Positions 47,487-56,880 of a DNA stretch of 64,000 bases are shown here, in pieces; within the stretch, counting starts at the first letter, position 1, and the number at the start of each line of letters is the position of its first letter. The stretch is from Streptomyces sp. ERV7. GTDB taxonomy: Bacteria; Actinomycetota; Actinomycetes; Streptomycetales; Streptomycetaceae. The DNA is taken from assembly GCF_001653515.1 (NCBI RefSeq), contig NZ_LYOY01000029.1, positions 372,001 through 436,000 on the forward strand, read 5' to 3'. A model generated the notes under the pieces. That model saw nothing but the letters and a program-made list of their open reading frames with translations. It had not been told where the DNA came from and did no database searches. The translations under genes were made by a program, and so were the position numbers.

Positions 47487-47577
47487 TCGCGGGAGCCCGG
47501 ACGCACCGGGCTGAGAGGGAGGCTGCGGCGGCCTCCGACCGTACGAACCTGATCCGGGTCATGCCGGCGAAGGGAGG
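47487..47577 (+). promoter_or_regulatory. TPP riboswitch upstream of thiOSG
   Basis: The Thi-box core is complete: CGGGAGCCC...CGGGCTGAGAGGGA, a variable GC stem, then GACCGTACGAACCTGATCC and GGGTCATGCCGGCGAAGGGA. The CUGAGA and ACCUGAU elements are the TPP-binding signatures. It ends just 13 nt before the thiO ATG, so control is probably by masking the ribosome site (GGGAGGGG). Confidence 0.97.
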
Positions 47578-47589
47578 GGCTGGACGCCC

Positions 47590-48786
47590 ATGCATTCATC
47601 CCGAAAAGGGGCAGTTCCCCACGGGTCGGACGTGCTGGTGATCGGCGGCGGCATCATCGGCCTCGTCACGGCCTGGCGGGCGGCGCAGCGGGGCCTGCGC
47701 ACCGCGCTCGCCGACCCCGCGCCCGGCGGCGGCGCCGCCCAGGTCGCGGCGGGGATGCTCGCCGCCGTCACCGAGCTCCACTACGGCGAGGAGACCCTGC
47801 TCGGCCTCAACCTCGCCTCCGCCCACCGCTACCCGGACTTCGTGGCCGAGCTGGAGGAGGCGAGCGGTCTCGGCACCGGCTACCGCGCGTGCGGCACCCT
47901 GGCGGTGGCCCTGGACGCCGACGACCGCGCCCATCTGCGCGAGCTGCACGCGCTCCAGCAGCGCTCGGGGCTGGACTCGCAGTGGCTGACCGGGCGCGAG
48001 TGCCGCCGCCTCGAACCGATGCTGGCGCCCGGCGTGCGCGGCGGTCTGCGGGTCGACGGTGACCACCAGATCGACCCGCGCCGCCTCGCCAAGGCCCTGC
48101 TGGCGGCCTGCGAGCGGGCCGGGGTGGTGTTCCACCACGGCTGGGCCGACAGGCTCCTGGTGGTACGCGAGCGGGCCGCGGGCGCCGTCCTGGCCGACGG
48201 CACCGAGCTCGCCGCCGACCAGGTCGTCCTCGCGGGCGGCAGCCTCAGCGGCCGGCTCGCCGGGGTCCCGGAGGAGCTGCGGCCGCCGGTGCGCCCGGTC
48301 AAGGGCCAGGTGCTGCGGCTGACCGTGCCGCCCGCGTACGCGCCGTTCCTGTCCCGCACGGTCCGCGCGGTGGTCCGCGGCAGCCATGTCTACCTGGTGC
48401 CGCGCGCGGACGGCGAGCTCGTCGTCGGCGCCACCAGCGAGGAGCTGGGCTGGGACACCACGGTCACCGCGGGCGGCGTCTACGAGCTGCTGCGCGACGC
48501 GCACGAGCTGGTGCCCGGCATCACCGAACTGCCGCTCACCGAGACCCGCGCCGGGCTGCGCCCCGGCTCCCCCGACAACGCGCCGCTGCTCGGCCCCACC
48601 GCCCTGCCCGGCCTGCACCTGGCCACCGGCCACTACCGCAACGGGGTGCTGCTCACCCCCGTCACGGGCGACGCGCTGGCGCACGCGCTGGCCACCGGCG
48701 AACTGCCTGCCGAGGCGCGCCCCTTCACCCCCCGCCGTTTCACCTCCGCCCCGGCGGAGTCCGTACCGCAGGAGCTGACCGTATGA
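47590..48786 (+). CDS. thiO: Glycine oxidase ThiO
   Basis: 398 aa. D-amino-acid-oxidase fold: DVLVIGGGIIGLVTAWRAAQRG for FAD, AAQVAAGMLAAV, RPVKGQVLRL, and the C-terminal TRAGLRPGSPDNAPLLGPT...LATGHYRNGVLLTP. It oxidises glycine to iminoglycine for thiazole synthesis. First gene of the riboswitch operon; its stop overlaps thiS (ATGA). Confidence 0.95.
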   Translation: MHSSRKGAVPHGSDVLVIGGGIIGLVTAWRAAQRGLRTALADPAPGGGAAQVAAGMLAAVTELHYGEETLLGLNLASAHRYPDFVAELEEASGLGTGYRACGTLAVALDADDRAHLRELHALQQRSGLDSQWLTGRECRRLEPMLAPGVRGGLRVDGDHQIDPRRLAKALLAACERAGVVFHHGWADRLLVVRERAAGAVLADGTELAADQVVLAGGSLSGRLAGVPEELRPPVRPVKGQVLRLTVPPAYAPFLSRTVRAVVRGSHVYLVPRADGELVVGATSEELGWDTTVTAGGVYELLRDAHELVPGITELPLTETRAGLRPGSPDNAPLLGPTALPGLHLATGHYRNGVLLTPVTGDALAHALATGELPAEARPFTPRRFTSAPAESVPQELTV

Positions 48787-48998
48787 CCGTCTCCTTGACG
48801 ACCGTCTCCGTCAACGGCGAGGCGCGCGACCTCGCCGCGGGCACCACCCTCGACGTCCTCGTCGCCACCCTGACGCCCGCGCCCGCCGGGGTCGCCGCCG
48901 CCGTCAACGAGACGGTGGTGCCGCGCGGCGAGTGGGCCGCGACCACGCTCGGCGACGGCGACCGCGTCGAGGTCCTGACCGCCGTCCAGGGAGGCTGA
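48783..48998 (+). CDS. thiS: Sulfur carrier protein ThiS
   Basis: 71 aa, ubiquitin-like, ending in the Gly-Gly (VQGG) that is thiocarboxylated and delivers sulfur to ThiG. It overlaps thiO by 4 bp and is 3 bp from thiG, so the three are translated together. Confidence 0.95.
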   Translation: MTVSLTTVSVNGEARDLAAGTTLDVLVATLTPAPAGVAAAVNETVVPRGEWAATTLGDGDRVEVLTAVQGG

Positions 48999-49796
<798 letters not shown>

Positions 49797-49900
49797 TCGG
49801 CGCGGGGGGCTCCGCCGGGAGGTGGGTCACCTGCGGGCCGGTGGGGGCTGGTCGCGCAGTTCCCCGCGCCCCTGGAAGCCGGGCGTGCGCCTTGGTCTGC

Positions 49901-49985
49901 GGACCGTGCCGGGCTGCTCGCGCGGTTCCCCGCGCCCCTAAGTGCCTAGGGGCGCGGGGAACCGCGCGAGAAGCGGGCACGGTCC
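49901..49985. terminator. Very long hairpin between thiG and the PASTA kinase
   Basis: A perfect 24-bp stem (49917-49940 with 49947-49970, containing GCGGTTCCCCGCGCCCCTA) with a 6-nt loop is extended by outer arms GGACCGTGCC (49901-49910) and GGCACGGTCC (49976-49985). An extra GTCGCGCAGTTCCCCGCGCC half-copy lies at 49851-49870. It belongs to the GGGGCGCGGGGAAC family of streptomycete intergenic stems and probably terminates thiOSG. Confidence 0.85.
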
Positions 49986-50108
49986 GCACCCGAAAACAGC
50001 GCAGAACCGGCCCACCGCCACCGCGTCGCGTCACAGCTCGGCTTCAGTACCGCCCCCGGATCCCCCGGGGCGCCGGCCCTGTCCGTGGCCGCTCGTAGAC
50101 TCTGCTGC

Positions 50109-52085
50109 GTGGATACGACCCTTCAGGACCCCCTCGTCGGGCAGGTGCTCGACGGCCGCTACCGCGTCGAGGCGCGCATCGCCGTCGGCGGTATGGCCAC
50201 GGTCTACCGGGCCGTCGACACCCGGCTCGACCGGGTACTCGCCCTCAAGGTGATGCACCCGGCGCTCGCCGCCGACGGCTCCTTCGTGGAGCGGTTCATC
50301 CGCGAGGCCAAGTCCGTCGCCCGGCTCGCCCACCCCAATGTGGTCGGCATGTTCGACCAGGGCACCGACGGCGCGTACGTCTATCTGGCGATGGAGTACG
50401 TGGCGGGCTGCACCCTGCGCGACGTGCTGCGCGAGCGCGGCGCCCTGCAGCCCCGGGCCGCGCTCGACATCCTGGAGCCGGTCCTGGCCGCCCTCGGTGC
50501 CGCCCACCGCGCCGGTTTCGTCCACCGGGACATGAAGCCGGAGAACGTGCTGATAGGGGACGACGGCCGGGTCAAGGTCGCCGACTTCGGCCTGGTCCGG
50601 GCGGTGGACGCGGTCACCAGCACCACCGGCAGCGTCCTCGGCACCGTCTCCTACCTCGCCCCCGAGCAGATCGAGCAGGGCACCGCCGACACCCGGGCGG
50701 ACGTCTACGCGTGCGGCGTCGTGCTCTACGAGATGCTCACCGGCGCCAAGCCGCACTCCGGAGAGAACGCCGCCCAGATCCTCTACGCCCACCTCCACGA
50801 GGGCGTCCCCGCGCCCTCCGCCGCCGTGCCCGGCCTCGCCGTCGAGCTGGACGAGCTGGTGGCGTCGGCCACCGCCCGCACCCCCGACGCGCGGCCGTAC
50901 GACGCGGTGGGCCTGCTCGCCCAGGCCCGCGAGGCCCGTGCCGCGCTCGGCGACGAGCAGCTGGACGCGATGCCCCCGCAGGCGGTGCCCGCGGCCGGCA
51001 CCTCCGGCTCCGAGGACCGTACGAGCGTCATACCGCGCGCGGTGGCGACCCCGGCCCGGGGCACCGCGCCCACGGCGGGCGCCGCCCCGCTCCCGGCCGA
51101 GCAGGAGACGTTCCACCGCACCAGCCGGCTGACCATGCCGCCGCCCGGCCCGGCGCCCGCACGCGCGCGTGGCGGGCGGCCCCGCTTCGTCCTGAACGGG
51201 CGGCGCGGCCTGATCGCCGCCGTCGTCGCCGTCCTGCTGGTCCTGGGCGTCGGCGCCGGGGTCTGGTACATCAACTCCGGCCAGTTCACGCACGTCCCCG
51301 CCGTCATCGGGCAGAGCGAGAGCGCCGCCAAGAAGCGGCTTGAGGACGCGGGTCTGTCGGTCAAGAAGGTCGACCGCCGCTACAGCGACACCGTCAAGCG
51401 CGGCACGGTGATCCAGACGGACCCGGAGACGGGCGCGCGCGTGCGCGGCAACGCCTCGGTGACCGTCGTGGTCTCGCGCGGCCCCGAGATGGTCAAGGTC
51501 CCCGACGTCGGCGGCAAGTCGCTGGACGACGCCAAGAAGGCGCTGGCCGCCGCCGGGCTCACACCGGGCGCGGTCACCGAGGAGTTCAACGAGGACACCG
51601 ACCAGGGCTCGGTCATCAGCACCGCCCCGGCCGCCGGCGCCCCGCGCCGCGCGGACACCGCGGTCGCCCTCGTCGTCAGCAAGGGCGCCCCGGTCGAGGT
51701 CCCCGGAGTCGTCGGGGACTCGGTGGAGGACGCCACCTCGGCCCTGAAGGACGCGGGCCTGGAGGTCCGGATCGCGCCCGAGCAGGTCAACTCGCCGCAG
51801 GAGGCGGGCAGCATCGCCGCCCAGTCCGCGGCCGAGAGCTCCAGCCTCGCCAAGGGCGACACGGTCACCCTCACCGTCTCCAAGGGCCCGCGGATGGTCA
51901 CCGTGCCCAAGGTGACCGGCGAGAAGACCGACGACGCCAGGAAGGACCTGGAGAAGGCCGGCTTCAAGGTGAAGGTCGACCACGGCTTCCCGTTCCTCAG
52001 TGACGAGATCGCCAGCCAGTCCGTCGAGGCCGGCTCCCAGGCGCCGGAAGGCTCCACCATCACCATCAAGACCAAGGGACTCTGA
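50109..52085 (+). CDS. PASTA-domain Ser/Thr protein kinase (PknB/PkaF type)
   Basis: 658 aa from the GTG at 50109; a TAGACT at 50096-50101 so close to the start suggests a leaderless mRNA. Kinase domain 17-280: glycine loop IAVGGMATVYRAVD, K47, catalytic D141 in HRDMKPEN, DFG at D159, then APEQ. A disordered Pro/Ala linker leads to a membrane helix (about 366-388) and four PASTA repeats outside (each like VPDVGGKSLDDAKKALAAAGL). PASTA domains sense muropeptides or lipid II, and the kinase then phosphorylates cytoplasmic division and wall proteins. Everything from residue 359 on lies in the duplicated block. Confidence 0.95.
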   Translation: MDTTLQDPLVGQVLDGRYRVEARIAVGGMATVYRAVDTRLDRVLALKVMHPALAADGSFVERFIREAKSVARLAHPNVVGMFDQGTDGAYVYLAMEYVAGCTLRDVLRERGALQPRAALDILEPVLAALGAAHRAGFVHRDMKPENVLIGDDGRVKVADFGLVRAVDAVTSTTGSVLGTVSYLAPEQIEQGTADTRADVYACGVVLYEMLTGAKPHSGENAAQILYAHLHEGVPAPSAAVPGLAVELDELVASATARTPDARPYDAVGLLAQAREARAALGDEQLDAMPPQAVPAAGTSGSEDRTSVIPRAVATPARGTAPTAGAAPLPAEQETFHRTSRLTMPPPGPAPARARGGRPRFVLNGRRGLIAAVVAVLLVLGVGAGVWYINSGQFTHVPAVIGQSESAAKKRLEDAGLSVKKVDRRYSDTVKRGTVIQTDPETGARVRGNASVTVVVSRGPEMVKVPDVGGKSLDDAKKALAAAGLTPGAVTEEFNEDTDQGSVISTAPAAGAPRRADTAVALVVSKGAPVEVPGVVGDSVEDATSALKDAGLEVRIAPEQVNSPQEAGSIAAQSAAESSSLAKGDTVTLTVSKGPRMVTVPKVTGEKTDDARKDLEKAGFKVKVDHGFPFLSDEIASQSVEAGSQAPEGSTITIKTKGL

Positions 52086-52093
52086 ACCACCCC

Positions 52094-52945
52094 ATGCGCA
52101 ACCCCATCGGCGGCCACGTTCCCGTGGCCGGCGGCCTCGCCACGACCGGTCTCACCTACGCGCGCGACCTCGGCGCCGAGACCGTCCAGGTCTTCGTCGC
52201 CAACCCGCGCGGCTGGGCCACGCCCGTCGGCAACCCGGCCCAGGACGAGAAGTTCCGTGCGGAGTGCGCCGCCGAGGGCATCTCCGCGTACGTCCACGCC
52301 CCGTATCTGATCAACTTCGGCTCGCACACCGAGGCGACCGTCGAGAAGTCCGTGGAGTCGCTGCGGCACTCGCTGCGCCGGGGCCGCGAGATCGGCGCGC
52401 TCGGGGTGGTCGTGCACACCGGCTCGGCGACCGGCGGCAGACCGCGCGCCGAGGCGCTGGCGCAGGTACGGGAGCGGCTGCTGCCGCTCCTCGACGAGCT
52501 GACGCACGACGACGACCCGTTCCTGCTCCTGGAGTCGACGGCCGGGCAGGGGTTCTCGCTGTGCTCGCGGACCTGGGACTTCGGCCCGTACTTCGAGGCC
52601 CTCGACGCCCACCCCAAGCTCGGCGTCTGTCTGGACACCTGCCACATCCACGCGGCCGGGCACGACCTGGCCGGGCCCGGCGGTGCGGCGCAGACCCTGG
52701 ATCTGCTGGTGGAGACCGTCGGTGAGGGGCGCCTCAAGCTGATCCACGCCAATGACTCCAAGGAGGGAGTGGGCTCGCACCTGGACCGGCACGTGAACAT
52801 CGGCGCCGGTCACATAGGTGCGGAGCCGTTCCGCGAGCTGCTGGCGCACCCGGCGACCGAGGGCGTAGCGGTGATCATCGAGACGCCCGGCGGAAAGGAG
52901 GGGCAGGCGGCGGACGTCGCGCTGCTGAAGTCCCTGCGGCCCTGA
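52094..52945 (+). CDS. nfo: Endonuclease IV (deoxyribonuclease IV), copy 1
   Basis: 283 aa, 8 bp after the kinase. AP-endonuclease-2 TIM barrel with zinc ligands in AYVHAPYLINFGSHT, VVHTGSATGG, LLLESTAGQG, LGVCLDTCHIHAAGHDL, LIHANDSKEGVGSHLDRHVNIGAGHIG and VIIETPGG. It cuts abasic sites in DNA repair. Identical second copy at 57990-58841. Confidence 0.93.
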   Translation: MRNPIGGHVPVAGGLATTGLTYARDLGAETVQVFVANPRGWATPVGNPAQDEKFRAECAAEGISAYVHAPYLINFGSHTEATVEKSVESLRHSLRRGREIGALGVVVHTGSATGGRPRAEALAQVRERLLPLLDELTHDDDPFLLLESTAGQGFSLCSRTWDFGPYFEALDAHPKLGVCLDTCHIHAAGHDLAGPGGAAQTLDLLVETVGEGRLKLIHANDSKEGVGSHLDRHVNIGAGHIGAEPFRELLAHPATEGVAVIIETPGGKEGQAADVALLKSLRP

Positions 52946-52961
52946 TCTTCCCTCTTGAGGA

Positions 52962-52978
52962 ATACCCCCGGGGGGTAT
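52962..52978. promoter_or_regulatory. CsoR-like operator
   Basis: ATACCCCCGGGGGGTAT, a near-perfect palindrome, lies 49 nt before the DUF4396 start. The TACCCCC/GGGGGTA form resembles operators of CsoR-family Cu(I)-responsive repressors. No csoR gene is in the window, so the regulator would act in trans. Same site in copy 2 at 58858-58874. Confidence 0.7.
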
Positions 52979-53026
52979 ACCGTTCTTGTCATCGACAGGA
53001 ACGGTCATCCGGCGTTGGGGGAAGTC

Positions 53027-53683
53027 ATGCAGCACGAGGCGCACACGCACACCGAGCACGGCCACCACGAGCACGGCGCGCACGAGGGTCACGCAGGCCA
53101 CGGCGAGCACGCGGGGCACGGCAGCCACACCGGCCACGAGGGGCATGCCGACCACAGCAGCCAGACCGGCCACGCTGACCACCAGAGCCACCAGGCCCAC
53201 GGCGACGCTCACGCCCACCACGCGCACCACGGCCACGGCGGCGGCAAGGTCAGCTGGTCGATGGCCGCCCAGGCCACCCTCCACTGCCTCACCGGGTGCG
53301 CCATCGGCGAGGTCCTCGGGATGATCGTGGGCACCGCGCTCGGCTGGGGCAACATGCCGACGATGGTGCTGGCCATCGTCCTGGCCTTCTTCTTCGGCTA
53401 CTCGCTCACCCTGCGCGGCATCACCCGGGCCGGTGTCGACTTCCGCACCGCCTTCAAGGTCGCCCTCGCCGCCGACACCCTCTCGATCGCGGTCATGGAG
53501 CTGATCGACAACGGGGTGATCGTGCTCTGGCCGGCCGCCATGGACGCGACGCTCTCGGACGTGCTGTTCTGGGGCTCGCTGGCGGCCTCGCTGGCTCTCG
53601 CCTTCGTGATCACCACACCCGTCAACAAGTGGATGATCGGGCGCGGCAAGGGCCACGCGGTGGTGCACCAGTACCACCACTGA
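53027..53683 (+). CDS. His-rich DUF4396 membrane protein, copy 1
   Basis: 218 aa from the ATG at 53027, chosen for the GGGGGAAG 4 nt upstream and because earlier in-frame starts run through the operator. Residues 1-75 are extremely His-rich (EHGHHEHGAHEGHAGHGEHA), an apparent metal-binding domain. The rest has four helices of DUF4396 (TLHCLTGCAIGEVLGMIVGT, PTMVLAIVLAFFFGYSLTL, and others) with Cys-x4-Cys in CLTGC. With the CsoR-like box this suggests copper (or nickel) sequestration or transport; the function is not established. A second copy lies at 58923-59579. Confidence 0.85.
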   Translation: MQHEAHTHTEHGHHEHGAHEGHAGHGEHAGHGSHTGHEGHADHSSQTGHADHQSHQAHGDAHAHHAHHGHGGGKVSWSMAAQATLHCLTGCAIGEVLGMIVGTALGWGNMPTMVLAIVLAFFFGYSLTLRGITRAGVDFRTAFKVALAADTLSIAVMELIDNGVIVLWPAAMDATLSDVLFWGSLAASLALAFVITTPVNKWMIGRGKGHAVVHQYHH

Positions 53684-53731
53684 CCACAGCACGGCGGGCA
53701 CCCGCACGCACCAGGACTCAAAGACAGGCTC

Positions 53732-54364
53732 TCAGAGCTCGGGGCCGTCCCCGGGCTCTTCCTGGTACGAGTAGCGCTGCTCCCGCCAGGGGTCGCCGAC
53801 GTTGTGGTAGCCCCGCTCCTCCCAGAATCCCCGCCGGTCCGCCGTCATGTACTCGATGCCGCGGACCCACTTCGGGCCCTTCCAGGCGTACAGATGCGGG
53901 ACCACGAGCCGTACCGGGAAGCCGTGCTCGGCGGTGAGGAGCTCACCGCCCTTGTGGGTGGCGAAGACCGTGCGGTCGGAGAGGAAGTCCTCCAGCCGCA
54001 GGTTGGAGCTGAAGCCGTACTCGGCCCAGACCATCACATGCGTGGCATCGGGGGCGGGGGGCGCGAGTTCGGCGACCGTACGTGCGAGGACTCCGCCCCA
54101 TTCGGCCCCCAGCATCGAGAACTTCGTGACACAGTGAAGATCCGCGACGACGGTGGCGAAGGGCAGGGCCGTGAACTCCTCGTGGTTCCAGCAGTGCTTG
54201 TCGCCGTCGGCGGTCGCCCCGAACACCCGGAACTCCCACCGCTCCGGCTTGAACCTGGGCACGGGGCCGTAGTGGGTGACCGGCCAGCCGCGCTGGAGCC
54301 GCTGCCCCGGGGGAAGCTCCGACTGCGCTGCTTCCCGTTGCTCCGGGCGTTCCGGCTGACCCAT
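53732..54364 (-). CDS. Sulfite oxidase-like molybdopterin oxidoreductase, copy 1
   Basis: 210 aa. Oxidoreductase molybdopterin-binding fold with the Mo-ligand Cys in VVADLHCVTKFSMLGAEWGG, then VMVWAEYGFSSNLRLEDF, GELLTAEHGFPVRLVVPHLYAWKGPKWVRGIEYM. No signal peptide or dimerisation domain, so it is the short YedY/MsrP-like form, probably cytoplasmic. Substrate unknown. Convergent with DUF4396, divergent from bfr. Copy 2 at 59628-60260. Confidence 0.88.
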   Translation of the reverse strand: MGQPERPEQREAAQSELPPGQRLQRGWPVTHYGPVPRFKPERWEFRVFGATADGDKHCWNHEEFTALPFATVVADLHCVTKFSMLGAEWGGVLARTVAELAPPAPDATHVMVWAEYGFSSNLRLEDFLSDRTVFATHKGGELLTAEHGFPVRLVVPHLYAWKGPKWVRGIEYMTADRRGFWEERGYHNVGDPWREQRYSYQEEPGDGPEL

Positions 54365-54518
54365 GCCTCCATGGTGACAGACGGCGAGGGGTGGTCATGA
54401 CCAGCAGCGCCCCGATTCGGGCAACTCCTACTAAGCGTGCACTTACTGGACGCTCCTCGCACGCGGTGCGAGGATGCGCGCGAATCTGCCCCTCACCCGT
54501 GTGGAAGGAGCCTCTGCG

Positions 54519-54998
54519 ATGCAGGGCGACCCCGAGGTCATCGAGTTCCTGAACGAGCAGCTGACCGCCGAGCTGACCGCGATCAACCAGTACTTCCTGC
54601 ACGCGAAGATGCAGGAGAACTTCGGCTGGACGAAGCTCGCCAAGTACACGCGTCACGAGTCGTTCGACGAGATGAAGCACGCGGAGGTGCTGACCGACCG
54701 GATCCTGTTCCTGGACGGGCTGCCCAACTACCAGCGGCTCTTCCACGTCCGGATCGGGCAGACGGTCAAGGAGATGTTCGAGGCGGACCGGCAGGTGGAG
54801 GTCGAGGCGATCGACCGCCTCAAGCGCGGCATCGAGGTCATGCGGGCCAAGGGCGACATCACCTCGGCGAACATCTTCGAGTCGATCCTGGCCGACGAGG
54901 AGCACCACATCGACTACCTCGACACCCAGCTCGAACTGGTCGAGAAGCTCGGCGAGGCGCTCTACATCGCGCAGCTCATCGAGCAGCCGGAGGGCTAG
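54519..54998 (+). CDS. bfr: Bacterioferritin, copy 1
   Basis: 159 aa from the ATG at 54519 with GGAAGGAG upstream. Four-helix ferritin-like protein with ferroxidase ligands in ELTAINQYFLHAKM, YTRHESFDEMKHAE and SILADEEHHIDYLD; the heme-ligand Met lies in the second helix region. It oxidises Fe2+ and stores iron as a 24-mer shell. The convergent bfd gene encodes its release partner. Copy 2 at 60415-60894. Confidence 0.96.
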   Translation: MQGDPEVIEFLNEQLTAELTAINQYFLHAKMQENFGWTKLAKYTRHESFDEMKHAEVLTDRILFLDGLPNYQRLFHVRIGQTVKEMFEADRQVEVEAIDRLKRGIEVMRAKGDITSANIFESILADEEHHIDYLDTQLELVEKLGEALYIAQLIEQPEG

Positions 54999-55010
54999 AC
55001 CGCTAGGCGG

Positions 55011-55259
55011 CTAGGCGGCTTCCGCCAGCTCCTGGTCGGTGGCCAGCACCGCGCTGACCTCGCCCTTCTCCAGCAGTTCCCGGCGGGGGCAGGCGCCGCG
55101 TCCGAGCAGCCCCTGGATGGTGCGCACACAGGAGCCGCAGTCCGTGCCCGCCTTGGTGGCCGAGGCGATCTGACGCGGGGTGCAGGCACCGGCGGCCGCG
55201 TGCTGCTCGACCTGCTTGTCGGTGATGCCGAAGCAAGAGCAGACGTACACGCGGTTCAC
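55011..55259 (-). CDS. bfd: Bacterioferritin-associated ferredoxin, copy 1
   Basis: 82 aa. The [2Fe-2S] cysteines are arranged YVCSCFGITDKQ and GTDCGSCVRTIQ (CxC...CxxC), typical of Bfd. It reduces bacterioferritin to release iron. It converges with bfr, 12 bp apart, and carries an iron box upstream. Copy 2 at 60907-61155. Confidence 0.94.
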   Translation of the reverse strand: MNRVYVCSCFGITDKQVEQHAAAGACTPRQIASATKAGTDCGSCVRTIQGLLGRGACPRRELLEKGEVSAVLATDQELAEAA

Positions 55260-55294
55260 CTCCCTGACAGGAACGGTCCGACAGCCATCCCCTA

Positions 55295-55313
55295 TTCGGT
55301 GAGGCTTACCTAA
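55295..55313 (-). promoter_or_regulatory. Iron box (DmdR1/IdeR-type) upstream of bfd
   Basis: On the minus strand TTAGGTAAGCCTCACCGAA matches 16 of 19 positions of the actinobacterial iron box TTAGGTTAGGCTCACCTAA. It lies 36 nt before the bfd start, so bfd should be repressed when iron is plentiful. Copy 2 at 61191-61209. Confidence 0.8.
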
Positions 55314-55354
55314 CCGTACCCAATGTCGGGGTGCACGAAAAGCCCTGGATACGC

Positions 55355-55389
55355 ACGTGGGGCGCGGATCACAGATCCGCGCCCCACGT
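55355..55389. terminator. 16-bp hairpin after the DAHP synthase gene
   Basis: ACGTGGGGCGCGGATC (55355-55370) pairs perfectly with 55374-55389 around ACA, 16 bp past the aroH stop on the minus strand. Copy 2 at 61251-61285. Confidence 0.8.
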
Positions 55390-55404
55390 CTCGTAGGAAG
55401 CTAC

Positions 55405-56736
55405 TTACTGGTCGCGGTACATCTCCGCCACCAGGAAGGCCAGGTCCAGGGACTGGCTGCGGTTGAGGCGGGGGTCGCAGGCTGTCTCGTAGCGCTGGTG
55501 CAGATCGTCGACGAAGATCTCGTCGCCGCCGCCCACGCACTCGGTGACGTCGTCACCGGTGAGCTCGACGTGGATGCCGCCCGGGTGGGTGCCCAGGCCC
55601 TTGTGGACCTCGAAGAAGCCCTTGACCTCGTCGAGCACGTCGTCGAAGCGGCGCGTCTTGTGGCCGGAGGCCGCCTCGAAGGTGTTGCCGTGCATCGGGT
55701 CGGTGACCCAGGCGACGACCGCGCCGGAGGCGGTGACCTTCTCGACGAGCTCGGGCAGCTTGTCGCGGACCTTGTCGGCGCCCATCCGGACGATGAAGGT
55801 CAGCCGGCCCGGCTCGCGGTCCGGGTCGAGCCGGTCCACGTAGCTGAGCGCCTCGTCGACCGTGGTCGTGGGGCCGAGCTTGATCCCGATCGGGTTGCTG
55901 ATCCGGGCGGCGAACTCGATGTGCGCGTGGTCGAGCTGCCGGGTGCGCTCGCCGACCCAGACCATGTGGCCGGAGGTGTCGTAGAGCCTGCCGGTGCGCG
56001 AGTCGGTACGGGTCAGCGCCGACTCGTAGTCGAGCAGCAGCGCCTCGTGCGAGGCGTAGAACTCGACGGCCTTGAACTCGGCCGGGTCGGTGCCGCACGC
56101 CTTCATGAAGTTCAGCGCGTTGTCGATCTCGCGGGCCAGCTGCTCGTAGCGCTGGCCGGACGGGGACGTCTTCACGAAGTCCTGGTTCCAGGCGTGCACC
56201 TGGCGCAGATCGGCGTAGCCGCCGGTGGTGAAGGCGCGGACCAGGTTGAGCGTGGAGGCGGAGGCGTTGTACATCCGCTTCAGGCGCTCGGGGTCCGGGA
56301 TCCGGGCGGCCTCGGTGAAGTCGAAGCCGTTGACGGAGTCGCCGCGGTAGGTCGGCAGGGTCACGCCGTCGCGGGTCTCGGTGCCCTTGGAGCGCGGCTT
56401 CGAGTACTGCCCGGCGATCCGGCCGACCTTGACGACGGGCACGGACGCCGCGTACGTCAGCACGGCGCTCATCTGGAGCAGGGTCTTGAGCTTGGCCCGG
56501 ATGTGATCTGCCGACACGGCGTCGAACGCCTCGGCGCAGTCGCCGCCCTGGAGCAGGAACGCCTCGCCCTTGGCGACGGCCCCCATCCGGGCGCGCAGCT
56601 GGTCGCACTCGCCCGCGAAGACGAGCGGCGGATACGACTCGAGGTCCGCGATCACATCGCGCAGAGCCTCGGCATCGGGGTACTCGGGCTGCTGCGCCGC
56701 GGGAAGGTCACGCCAGGTGTTTACGTTCACGGTCAC
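55405..56736 (-). CDS. aroH: Class II DAHP synthase, copy 1
   Basis: 443 aa from the GTG at 56736, preferred over 56742 because AAGG is then 8 nt away and the product begins MTVNVNTWRDLPAAQQPEYP as in relatives. Class II (plant-like) motifs are FAGECDQLRARM, FLLQGGDCAEAF, VKVGRIAGQYSKPRS, NPIGIKLGPTT and WVTDPMHGNT. It condenses PEP and erythrose-4-phosphate in the first step of aromatic amino-acid synthesis. Copy 2 at 61301-62632. Confidence 0.96.
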   Translation of the reverse strand: MTVNVNTWRDLPAAQQPEYPDAEALRDVIADLESYPPLVFAGECDQLRARMGAVAKGEAFLLQGGDCAEAFDAVSADHIRAKLKTLLQMSAVLTYAASVPVVKVGRIAGQYSKPRSKGTETRDGVTLPTYRGDSVNGFDFTEAARIPDPERLKRMYNASASTLNLVRAFTTGGYADLRQVHAWNQDFVKTSPSGQRYEQLAREIDNALNFMKACGTDPAEFKAVEFYASHEALLLDYESALTRTDSRTGRLYDTSGHMVWVGERTRQLDHAHIEFAARISNPIGIKLGPTTTVDEALSYVDRLDPDREPGRLTFIVRMGADKVRDKLPELVEKVTASGAVVAWVTDPMHGNTFEAASGHKTRRFDDVLDEVKGFFEVHKGLGTHPGGIHVELTGDDVTECVGGGDEIFVDDLHQRYETACDPRLNRSQSLDLAFLVAEMYRDQ

Positions 56737-56880
56737 CCCCACAACCTTACGGGGTCCGCCAAGCCGTCCACTCGCATGACCACCTTATGAGACACGCGGA
56801 CGACCGCCCGGTGACCGGAGCCGATCGGCTGCCTGTTAACCTCTGCCCGTTTCGGAAGTGCTTCAGAAATCAACAGAGCG

